This document shows positions 50,101-62,100 of a DNA stretch of 64,000 nucleotides, one piece after another (positions within the stretch are counted from its first letter, which is position 1; each line of letters opens with the position of its first letter). A model generated the notes under the pieces. The model was not told the origin of the DNA and ran no database searches. It worked only from the letters and a program-made list of their open reading frames with translations. The stretch is from Mycobacterium lehmannii (GTDB taxonomy: Bacteria; Actinomycetota; Actinomycetes; Mycobacteriales; Mycobacteriaceae). Both the position numbers and the translations under genes were made by a program. Location of the stretch: positions 1 through 64,000 of the forward strand of contig NZ_NKCN01000025.1 of assembly GCF_002245535.1 (NCBI RefSeq). The letters run 5' to 3'.

Positions 50101-53100
50101 AGGACCGCCCCGGAGACAAGCGGCTGGTGGGGTATGTGACCGGTGCGGTGGATGCGGGCGCGGCGCGTGCGGCGTTGGCCGACCGGTTACCGAACTACAT
50201 GGTGCCCGCGGCGGTGGTGGTGCTCGACGGGTTGCCGGTCACGGTGAACGGCAAGCTCGACACCGCCGCGTTGCCGGCCCCCGAATATGTCGACGCCGAT
50301 CGCTATCGCGCTCCAGCCAACCCCATCGAGGAGATGCTGGCCGGTATCTATGCCCGTGTGCTCGGGCTCGACCGCGTGGGTGTCGACGACTCATTCTTCG
50401 ACCTCGGCGGCGACTCGATGTCGGCGATGCGGGTCGTCGCCGCGATCAATGCCGGCCTGGACGCCAACCTCCCGGTACGCGCGTTGTTCGATGCGCCGAC
50501 GATCGGTGGGCTGGCGCCACGCCTGAGCCGCTGCGCGGGTGGTCGCCCGCCGTTGGTCGCCGGTGAGCGACCCGCTGTCGTTCCGCTGTCGTTCGCCCAG
50601 AGCCGGCTGTGGGTGATCGACCAATTGCACGGTCCCTCACCGGTTTACCACATGGTGGTGGCGTTGCGGCTGCGCGGTCACCTCGATGGCGACGCACTAC
50701 GCGCCGCACTGGGTGACGTGGTGGACCGCCACGAAAGCCTGCGCACGCTGTTCGTGGCGCCCGACGGCACCGCGCAACAGCTGGTCCTTGCCGCCGGGTG
50801 CGCCGATGTGGGCTGGCAGGTCGTCGAGGCCGGCGGATGGTCGGAAGACAGGCTGATGGCGGCCATCGGCGGCGCGGCGGCTCAGCCGTTCGACCTGTCT
50901 ACGCATATCCCGCTGCGTGCCAGCGTCTTTCGTATCAGCGACGACGACCATGTGTTGGTCGGCGTGGTGCACCACATCGCCGCCGACGGCTGGTCGTTGG
51001 GCCCGCTGATACGCGACCTGGGCGTTGCCTACGAGGCACGCCGACACGGAGACGCTCCCGGGTGGGCGCCGCTCCCCGTGCAATACGTCGACTACACGAT
51101 GTGGCAGCGTGCGCGATTCGGTGACCTCGACGACAGCGACAGTCCGATCGCCGCGCAACTGGAGCACTGGCAACAGGCGTTGACGGGCCTGCCCGAGCGC
51201 CTGCAGCTGCCGACGGACCGACCCTATCCAGCGCTCGCCGATCAGCGCGGCGCCGTCATGACGGTGCACTGGCCCGCGGAGCTGCAGCAACGGGTGCGCG
51301 AAACGGCCGCGGAGTACAACGCGACCACTTTCATGGTGATGCAGGCCGGACTGGCGGTGCTGTTGTCGCGGCTGAGCGCGAACCCCGATGTGGCGGTTGG
51401 CTTCCCGATTGCGGGGCGCAGTGATCCCGCCCTCGACGAGCTGATCGGCTTCTTCGTCAACACGTTGGTGTTGCGGGTCGATTTGACCGGCGACCCCAGC
51501 TTCGCCGAACTGCTCGACCAGGTGCGGCAGCGCAGTCTGGCGGCGTTCGACCACCAGGAGGTGCCGTTCGAGTTGCTGGTAGAGCGGCTCAACCCGATGC
51601 GGTCACTGGCGCACCACCCGCTGGTTCAGGTGTTGTTGGCCTGGCAGAACCTGCCCGGCCTCGGCGGTGATCACGCGGCCGCCTTGACGCTGGGCGACCT
51701 GGACGTCAAGCAACTACCCGTCGAAACCCACACTGCCAGAATGGATCTGACGTTCTCACTGTCGGAGCACTTCACTGATTCCGGTCTGCCGGACGGCATT
51801 CGGGGAGCGGTCGAGTTCCGCACCGACATCTTCGATGCCACCAGCATCCAGGCGCTCGTCGGCCGCTTCGAGCGGGTGTTGACGACGATGACCGCCGATC
51901 CCCACCGCCGCGTCTCCGCGGTGGACCTCCTCGAGCCCTCCGAGCACCACCGACTGGCAGAGCTGGGCAATCGGCGGATGCTGAACGCAGCCGCACCGCC
52001 GTCGCGGTCGGTCCCGGAGTTGTTCTCCGAACATGTGAGGCGTCACCCGAATGCGGTGGCGGTCAGTGGCGCGGACCGCGCGCTGACCTACCGCGACCTC
52101 GACGACGCGTCGAATAGGTTGGCGTACCTGCTCAGCGAGCGCGGAGTCGAACCCGGCTCGCGTGTCGCGCTGCTGTTCGAGCGATGCTGCGAAGCGATCG
52201 TCGCCATGGTGGCGGTGCTCAAAGCCGGGGCGGCGTACCTGCCGATCGATCCGGCACTGCCGTCCGCGCGCCGGGAATTCCTACTGGCCGACGCCGAGCC
52301 GATCGCGGTCCTGACCACGGCCACGCTTGCCGAACTGTTGACGGCAAGCGACGTCGCGGTGGTCGACGTCGACGACCCCGCCGTCACCGAATACCCGTGC
52401 GCACCGCTGCCGTCGCCTGCGGTCGATGACATCGCCTACCTGATCTACACGTCGGGCACGACCGGCGCCCCCAAAGGTGTGGCGATCACCCACCAGAACC
52501 TGGCTCATCTGGCCGAGTCGACACCCACGGCCCTACCTACCCGGCAGGTCTGGACACAGTGTCACTCGTACGGCTTCGACTTCTCGGTGTGGGAAGTCTG
52601 GGCGGCGCTGCTCGGCGGCGGACGACTGGTGATCGTCCCCGAAGCGATCACCGCTTCGCCCGACGACTTCCACGAGCTGTTAGTGCGTGAACGGGTCAAC
52701 GTGCTGACCCAAACCCCCTCCGCTGTTGCCGCATTGAATCCGTTGGGGCTCGAAGGGGTGGCAGTGCTGCTCGGCGGTGAGGTGTGTCCCGCCGAGGTGG
52801 TCGATCGGTGGGCACCGGGCCGGGTGGTGATCAACGCCTACGGGCCGACCGAGGCCACGGTCTATGTGACGATGAGCCGTGCGCTGAGTGCCGGGTCGGG
52901 GGCCGCGCCGATCGGTGCGCCGGTCCCGACCGCGGCGTTGTTCGTGCTCGACGAGTGGCTGCGGCCGGTGCCGGCGGGCGTCGTCGGCGAGTTGTACGTG
53001 GCAGGTCGAGGCGTGGCAATGGGTTACCTCGGCCGGGCCGGGCTCACTGCGGGACGGTTCCTGGCCTGCCCGTTCGGCCGGCCCGGCATACGCATGTACC

Positions 53101-56100
53101 GCACCGGGGATCTGGTGTGCTGGCGCGCCGACGGCCAACTGCAATATCTTGGCCGCGCCGACGAGCAGGTGAAGATCCGCGGATTCCGCGTCGAACTCGG
53201 TGAAATCCAAAGCGCGCTGGCCGAAGTCGACGGCGTCGAACAGGCAGCGGTCGTCGTCCGCGAGGACCGCCCCGGCGACAAGCGTCTGGTCGGCTACACC
53301 ACCGGCACCGCCATCCCCGCCGCGGCGCGCACCGCGCTGGCCGAGCGGTTGCCTGCCTACATGGTGCCTGCCGCGGTGGTTGCGGTCGATGCGATCCCGT
53401 TGACGGTCAACGGAAAGCTCGACACTCGCGCCCTGCCCGCGCCCGACTACCAGAGCGCGCCGCAGTACCGCGCCCCGGCCGATGCGGTCGAGGAGGTGCT
53501 GGCCGGCATCTACGCGCAGGTGCTCGGGTTGGAGCGGATAGGTGTCGACGACTCGTTCTTCGATCTGGGTGGCGACAGCATTCTGTCGATGCAAGTGGTG
53601 GCCCGCGCCCGGGCCGCGGGGCTTCGGTGTCGGCCGCGTGATGTCTTCGTCGAGCAGACGGTGGCGCGGCTCGCCCGGGTCGCCGATGCCGCGGACGGCG
53701 CGGCCGCCACGGTCGATGACGGCACCGGACCCGTGCAGCCCACCCCGATCATGGCCTGGCTCCGCGAGGTCGACGGCCCGGTCGACCAGTTCAACCAGAC
53801 GATGGTGTTGCAGGCGCCCGCGGGAGTCACCGACGCCGACGTCGTCATGCTGTTGCAGGCGCTGCTGGACCGGCACGCCATGCTGCGGTTGCACGTCGCA
53901 GACGACGGCCAGATGATCGTTCCCGCGCCGGGGTCGGTGCAGTCCATGGACTGTCTGCACATGACCGACGAACTGACCGAATCGGCGATGAAAAGCCTTT
54001 GTGCGCAACTCAGTCCGGCCGCGGGAAAGATGCTGACGGCGCTGTGGGTGCCGTCCACCGGACAACTGGCATTGAGCATTCACCACCTCGGAGTCGACGC
54101 GGTTTCGTGGCCGATTCTCATCGAAGACATCAACATCGCGTGGGCTCAACACCACAACGGCCAAGCCATCGCGCTGGCGCCGACCGGCACCTCGTTCCGG
54201 CAGTGGGCTGCCCGGCTGGCCGACCATGCCCAGGATGCAGCAACCCTGGCCCACGCGGAGGCCTGGCGGCAGATCACCGCCACCGACCCCGCGCTGCCCG
54301 CTCCCGCACCCGAGGTCGACACCTACGCTGACGCCGGGCATCTGTCTCTGTCGCTGGACGTCGCCAGCACCCGCGCGTTGCTCGTTAAGGCGCCTGCCGC
54401 GTTCCACGCGGGCATCTCCGACATCCTGTTGATCGCGTACGCGCTGGCGTGCGCCGAATTCGTCGGCAGCCCAGCGTCGGTCGGCATCGACGTCGAGGGC
54501 CACGGCCGCCACGAACACCTCGCCCAGGATGTCGACCTGTCCCGCACGGTGGGATGGTTCACCACGAAACATCCCGTCGCGCTGACAGTGCGGAAGCTGA
54601 ACTGGCAGGACGTGACCGCCGGAGACGCAACACTGGGAGCGGTGGTCAAAGACCTCAAGGAGCAACTGCGCACCCACCCAGATCCGCTCACTTACGGGTT
54701 ACTGCGTTACCTCAACCCCGAGGTGGACCTGGCCGGCCCCGACCCGTCGCTCGGGTTCAACTACCTCGGTCGCCTCGGTGCTGGCGCTGCGCAGCTGTCC
54801 CAGGAGATGTGGAGTGTCAGCCACGACGGCTTGACACTGGCCGAAGCCGCCGCAGCCGTACCCATGCCGTTGGCCCACACCCTCGAACTCAACGCCGCAG
54901 CCGTCGAAACCGCCGAGGGTCCTACTCTGCGGGCCAACTGGACGTTCGCGCGCTCAGCGCTGGACCACGCCGAAGCCGGCAGGTTCGGCATGCTGTTCTT
55001 CCAAGCGTTGCGCGGCATCTGCGCTCATGCCGCGAGTGGCGGCGGTGGGCGCACGCCTTCCGACATCGCCCCCGCCCGGCTCAGCCAAGACCAGATCGAC
55101 GAGCTAGAGGCGCACGAGCGCATCGCCGACATCCTGCCGCTGACCCCACTGCAACAGGGGCTGCTCTTCCACGCCAGCACCACGACAAACGCGGCCGACG
55201 ACGTCTACGCGATGCAGCTCGACGTCGCGATATCCGGCCCACTCGACCGCGACCGGCTCCGCGACGCGGTGCATAACGTCGCCATCCGCCACCCCAACCT
55301 CGCCGCGCGATTCTGCGGGCAATTCGACGAACCGGTGCAGATCATCCCGGCCGACCCGGCACCGGCCTGGCGGTACATCGACCTCACCCACAACGGCCGA
55401 AACCCCGGTGATCACGTCGAGGAGGTGCGCACCGAGGAACGCGCCGCGGTCTGCGACCTCACCCGGCCGCCGGCCTTCCGAGCGGCGTTGATCCGCGTCG
55501 CGCCGGACAGGCACCGGTTCGTGCTCACCAATCACCACATCGTGCTCGACGGCTGGTCGTTGCCGGTCCTGATGCAGGAGCTCTTCGCCGCCTACTACGG
55601 GCAGCGGTTGCCCGCGGCGACGCCGTACCGGAACTTCGTCGCGTGGCTGGCCGAACAGGACATCGACGCGGCCCGTGCCGCCTGGCGCGAAGTGCTGGCC
55701 GGTTTCGACACACCCACCCTGGTCGGTTCACCGGGCCGACTGACGCCGGGGCCGCGGGGCACCGCCTCGATCTCGCTGCCGGCACGAAACACCCGCGCCC
55801 TCAACAATTTCGCGCGCGCGCAACGCACCACGGTCAACATCGTACTGCAGGCCGCCTGGGCGCAGGTGCTGATGTCGGCGACCGGCCACCACGACGTCGT
55901 GTTCGGTGCCGCGGTTTCCGGGCGACCCACCGAAGTGGTCGGGGCCGAAACGATGGTCGGGCTGTTGATCAACACGGTGCCGGTGCGCGCGGACGCCAAC
56001 GCAGCGACCACCGTCGGCGACCTGCTCGACCAACTGCAACGGGCCCACGTCGACACCCTCGAGCACCACCATCTAGCGCTCAACGAGATTCACAAAGTCA

Positions 56101-59100
56101 CCGGCTGCGACCAGTTGTTCGACACCCTGTTCGTGTACGAGAACTACCCCGTCGACACCAGCGCCCTGGCAGACGTGACCGAGTTGGCGATCACCGAAAT
56201 CGTCGGCACCGAGTCCACGCATTATCCTCTGATGCTGCAGGCACGGTCGGCCGAGGAGTTGCGGTTGCGCATCGAGTTCGACGCCGATTTGTTCGACACG
56301 ACCCGAGTCGACGCGCTCATGCGACGCCTGCAGTGGGTGCTCGAGGAGATGACCGCCGATCCCACCCGAAGGCTGTCGTCGATGGATGCACTCGATGCCG
56401 CCGAACACGCCCAGCTCGACCGGTTCGGTAACCGCGAGGTGTTGCATCAGCCTGCGACGCTCGCGTCGATTCCGGCTCTGTGGGTCGCGCAGGTCGCGCG
56501 CACACCTGATGCGGTCGCCCTGAGTGACGAAACGCGCTCGTGGACCTACGACGAGCTCCACGATGCGTCGAACCGGTTCGCGCGCTTGCTGATTGAGCAT
56601 GGTGCCGGACCGGGGCAGTGCGTGGCACTGCTGCTGGAGAGGTCGGCCGAAGCGATCGTGTCGATACTCGCGACGCTCAAGGCCGGTGCGGCCTACCTGC
56701 CGATCGACCCCGCGCTACCGCCGAACCGAATCAGGTTCATGATTGAAGACGCCACGCCGATCGCCACGGTGACGTCTGCCGGACTGGTCGATCGGCTCGG
56801 CGGGTTGGGGTCGCCCACCATCGATGTGCACGACCCCGCGATCGACGCGCAACCGAGCGAGGCGCTAAGACCGCCGGCACCCGACGATCTGGCCTACATC
56901 ATCTACACCTCCGGCACCACTGGTGTGCCCAAAGGTGTTGCCATCTCGCACCGTAACGTCACGCAGCACCTTGATTCACTGGACCTCGGCCTGCCGCTGA
57001 CGGCGGTCTGGACGCAATGGCATTCGTTGGTCTTCGACGTCTCGGTGTGGGAGATCTGGGGCGCCCTGCTGCGCGGCGGCCGGCTGGTCGTGGTCCCCGA
57101 CCTGGTGGCGGCGTCATCGGAAGACCTGCGCGAGTTGCTGCTGGCCGAAGACGTGGGCGTGCTCAGCCAAACCCCCTCGGCGGCCGCAATGCTCTCGCCC
57201 GAGGGACTGGAGTCGACAGCGTTGGTGGTCGCCGGGGAGGCCTGCCCGGTGGAGTTGGTCGAGCGCTGGGCGCAGAACGCGGTGCTGATCAACGCATACG
57301 GGCCCACCGAAACGACGGTGTACGCGACGATCAGCGCGCCGTTGACGCCGGGGCCGGGTCCGGTGCCGATCGGCGCCCCGGTCGCAGGCGCCGCGTTGTT
57401 CGTGCTCGACGGGTGGCTGCGGCCGACGGCGGCCGGCGTGGTCGGCGAACTGTACGTAGCCGGCCGCGGCGTGGGAGAGGGGTACTGGCGGCGGTCCGGG
57501 CTCACGGCCGCGCGGTTCGTCGCCTGTCCATTCGGTGGGCCGGGCGCCCGGATGTACCGCACCGGAGACCTGGTGCGGTGGGGCGACGACGGGCAACTTC
57601 AGTACCTGGGCCGCGCCGACGAGCAGGTCAAGATCCGCGGCTACCGCATCGAACTCGGTGAGGTACGCACCGCCCTGGTCGAATTGGACGGCGTCGAGCA
57701 GGCGGCGGTGATCGCTCGCGAGGACCACTGCGGCGACAAACGCCTCGTGGGCTACGTGGTCGGGACGGCAGACTCGTCCGACATTCGCGACCAGCTGGTC
57801 ACAAAGCTGCCGGCGTACATGATTCCGGCAGCCGTGGTCGTGTTGGACGTTCTGCCGCTGACGGTCAACGGCAAGCTCGACACCCGCGCCCTGCCGGCCC
57901 CCGAGTACGGCGGTGAGCGTTATCGGGCCCCGGGCAATGCGGTCGAGGAGATCGTGGCCGACATCTACGCGCAGGTGCTCAATGTCGGGCGGGTCGGCGT
58001 CGACGACTCCTTCTTCGACCTCGGCGGCGATTCGCTGTCAGCGATGCGGGCCGTCGCGGCGATCAACTCCGCATTCGATTCCGGGCTCTCCGTGCGTGCT
58101 CTGTTCGACGTACCCACGGTCGCGCAACTGGCGCCTCGGGTGAGCGAGGCGGTCGGCCGGCGCGCACCGTTGGTGTCCGCCGAACGGCCCGCGGAGGTCC
58201 CGCTCTCCTTCGCGCAGAGCAGGCTGTGGATCCTCGACCAATTGCACGGTCCCTCACCGGTTTACAACATGGCGGTGGTGCTGGAGCTGTCCGGGCGCCT
58301 GGATGCCGATGCGTTGTGCCTGGCACTGCACGACGTTGTCGCTCGCCACGAGACGCTGCGCACATTGTTCCTGGCGACCGACGGGGTGCCCTACCAGCTG
58401 GTGGTATCACCCGAGCGCGCCGACTACGGCTGGCACGTCGTCGACGCCCGCAACTGGTCGGCGACCACGCTGGAAGAGGCAGTCGAGCGCACAGTGCGTC
58501 ACTCCTTCGATCTGGCCAGCGAAATGCCGCTCAGGGCAGCGCTGTTCCGTGTCTCAGACCAGGAGCACATTCTTGCTGCGGCGGTGCACCACATCGCCGC
58601 CGACGCCTCGTCGGTGAGCCCGCTGATGCGCGACCTCGGTGTGGCGTACGCCAAACGGTGCAGCGGACAGCCGCCCGACTGGCCGTCCTTGCCGGTCCAG
58701 TACGCCGACTACACGCTCTGGCAGCGCGGCGAATTCGGTGATGTCGATGCCGCCGACAGCCCGATTGCCGGGCAACTTGCGTACTGGAGGGATGCCCTGG
58801 CGGGATTGCCGGAACGGCTGCAACTGCCCACCGACCGGCCCTATCCACCGGCGGCCGATCAGGGCGGAGCCAGCGTGACCGTGAACTGGCCGGCCGATTT
58901 GCAGAATCTGGTCCGCGAGGTGGCGCGCAAACACAACGGGACCAGCTTCATGGTGCTTCAGTCCGCTCTCGCGGTGCTATTGGCCAAGATCACCGCCAAC
59001 AACGATGTCGCCGTGGGATTCCCGATCGTCGGTCGGGTCGACCGTGCGCTCGACGATCTGGTCGGATTCTTCGTCAACACGCTGGTTCTGCGGGTCGACC

Positions 59101-62100
59101 TCGGCGGTGATCCGACGCTGGCCGAAGTGCTGGACCAGGTGCGTAGGCGTAGCCTGTCCGCCTACGAAAACCAGGACGTGCCATTCGAATTACTCGTGGA
59201 CCGGCTCAATTCGTCCCGCAGCCTGACCCATCATCCGCTGGTGCAGGTGATGCTTGCCTGGCAGAACGTGCTGGGAGAGCACGGCAACGCCGCCGGGCTC
59301 AGCCTCGGTGATGTGCAAGTCACCCAGAGGCCGGTGGACATCCGCACCGCCCGAATGGATCTGGTGTTCCACCTGGCCGAGAACTGGACCGACACCGGCG
59401 AGCCCGGCGGGATACGCGGCGAGGTCGAGTTCCGCACCGACATATTCGACGCGGCGACCATCGAAACCCTGATCCGGCGGCTGGAGCGGGTCCTGGTGGC
59501 CATGACGGCCGACCCGCAGCAGCGGATGTCGTCGATCGGCTTGCTCGACACCGACGAGCAAGCGTTGCTGGACGAGGTCGGCAATCGCGCGGTGTTGGCG
59601 CGAGGAGCCCATCCCGAGGTGTCGATCCCGGCGTTGTTCGCCGCACAGGTGGCGCGCACCCCCGAGGCGCAGGCGCTGAGCTGCGGCGGTCGGTCGATGA
59701 CGTACCGACGACTGGACGACGATTCGAACCGGCTGGCGCACAAGCTGATCAGCGTGGGTGCGCGGACGGGCGAGTCGGTAGCGCTGCTTCTGGAGCGTTC
59801 CGCCGAGGCGGTCGTGGCCATTCTCGCGGTACTCAAGACGGGTGCGGCCTACCTGCCGATCGATCCCGCGCATCCCGACGCGCGCCTCGAGTTCATGCTC
59901 GCAGACGCCGCGCCGATCGCCTCGATCACCCGGGCCGGGCTTGCCGCACGGCTGGGCGGCCGCAACATGCCGGTCATCGATGTCGCCGGGCCCTGCGTCG
60001 ACGTCCATCCCTGTTCCGCGCTACCGCTGCCCGCCGCCGACGACCTTGCCTACGTCATCTACACCTCCGGAACCACCGGACTTCCCAAAGGGGTGGCCGT
60101 CGCCCACCGCACGGTGACCCAGCTGGTGCAGGCAAGCGACGACGGCCTGCCACCGGCGGGGGTGTGGACACAGTGGCATTCGCTCGCCTTCGACGTGTCG
60201 GTGTGGGAGATATTCGGCGCTCTTCTGCGTGGCGGTCGACTGGTGGTCGTCCCCGAGGAGGTGGCATCGTCGCCACGGGACTTCCACGCGCTGCTGGTCG
60301 ACGAAGAGGTCAGCGTGTTGAACCAGACACCGTCGGCCGCAAGCTTGCTCTCCGCCGACGGCCTCGACGGGGTGGCGTTGGTGGTGGCAGGGGAGGCCTG
60401 TCCAGCCAACCTCGTCGATCGGTGGGCGGATGGTCGGCTGATGGTGAACGGCTACGGCCCCACGGAGACGTGGTACACGTCATTCAGCGCGCCGCTAAGG
60501 GCGGGATCGCACGAGGTACCCATCGGTGCACCGATTTCGGGAGCGGCGTTCTTCGTCCTCGACAACTGGCTGCGGCCGGTGCTTCCGGGCGTGGTCGGCG
60601 AGCTGTATGTGGCCGGTGACGGGCTGGCCTGCGGATATGTGAACCGTGCCGGATTGACCGCCTCACGATTCGTGGCCTGTCCGTTCGCCGACGCGGGAGC
60701 ATCGGGGCGACGGATGTACCGCACCGGTGATGTCGTCCGGTGGGGCGTCGACGGGCAACTGCGCTACCTCGGGCGCGCCGACGAACAGGTCAAGATCCGC
60801 GGCCACCGCATCGAACCAGGTGAGATCGAGGCGGCGCTCGCCGAGGTCGTCGGCGTGGAGCAAGCTGCGGTGGTTGCACGCGACGACCGCCTCGTCGGCT
60901 ATGTGACCGAATGTGCCTCGGTTACAATCGATCCCGCACACGTCCGACGCGTACTCGCCGAGCGCTTGCCAAGCTACATGGTGCCGGCTGCCATCGTGGT
61001 CGTCGACGCGTTGCCGCTGACCGTTAACGGCAAACTCGACGTCCGCGCCCTACCTCCGCCCGAATACCAGGGGGCCAAGGCCTACCGGGCGCCGGAAACG
61101 GCCACCGAGATGGTCATCGGTGACATCTACGCCCGGATCCTGGGCCTCGAACGGGTCGGCGTTGACGACTCGTTCTTCGACCTCGGCGGCGACTCGCTGG
61201 GCGCGATCCGCGTTGTCGCAGCGATCAATTCCGAGCTAGACACTGACCTGGCGGTGCGCACGATGTTCCACGCACCGTCGGTCCGTGGCCTGAGCCGGCA
61301 ACTGGGGACTCTGGACAGCGTTGCGGAGGTCGTGCCCGTCGAGGTACTCAAAGATGGTGTGGGCGTGCCGCTGTGCTGCATTCACGGAGGATTCGGACTC
61401 AGCTGGGTATATCGGATCCTCGCCGATCATCTGGACTGCCCGATAATCGGTATCAACCAGGCCGCGCCTGAAGGCGAAACGGTGCCCCGAACCATTTCCG
61501 AAATGGCGGCACGTTATGCCGACAGAATTCAGGCCCTCCAATCCAACGGTCGCTACAAGCTCCTTGGCTGGTCACTCGGCGGTGTGGTGGCCCATGCCGT
61601 GGCCGTCGAACTGCAGCGCCGCGGATGTGTCGTTCAGAGCCTGGTCCTGTTGGACGACGCATTCAGCGCGAACCGAGTGATGGTGACGGAGCAAGCCTCC
61701 GAACCGGGTGACATCCTGCGAAAGATCCTGCAACTGAACGGTATCGACGTCCCGTACCGAGAGGAACCGCTGACCTCCGCCGAGGCGGTGCAATCGGTTT
61801 ATCGGCATTTCGAGGGGGGCGAGCTCGTACTGCCGTCGAAAAAGTTGCTGCAGTTCATGGTTCAGTGTCTCAGCGAAAATCAGCGGTACTTACAGGATCA
61901 CGTTCCCGAGGTATTCGACGGCGACATGGTCGTCTTCTCTGCGAGCCACGACGACGTGACATGCCCGGTCCGGACCTGGCAGCCCTACGTCACGGGTGAC
62001 GTCACGACGTACGCTGTCGACTGCTCACACCTTGAGATGCTGACGAGCGAGTCGCTCAGCAGGTATGTCGGACAACTCAAGCAGGCACTGGAAGCGCGAT

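Noticed and set aside
34361..50414. Near-identical long repeats as a mobile element
   Set aside because: They are in frame within homologous domains of one protein, with no inverted ends, target duplications or transposase. Gene conversion or duplication explains them.
52680..54677. 665-codon open frame on the minus strand inside the NRPS gene
   Set aside because: It is antisense to clearly coding A6-T6-E6 domains. Its Arg/Gly/His/Val-rich composition is typical of a shadow frame in GC-rich DNA.
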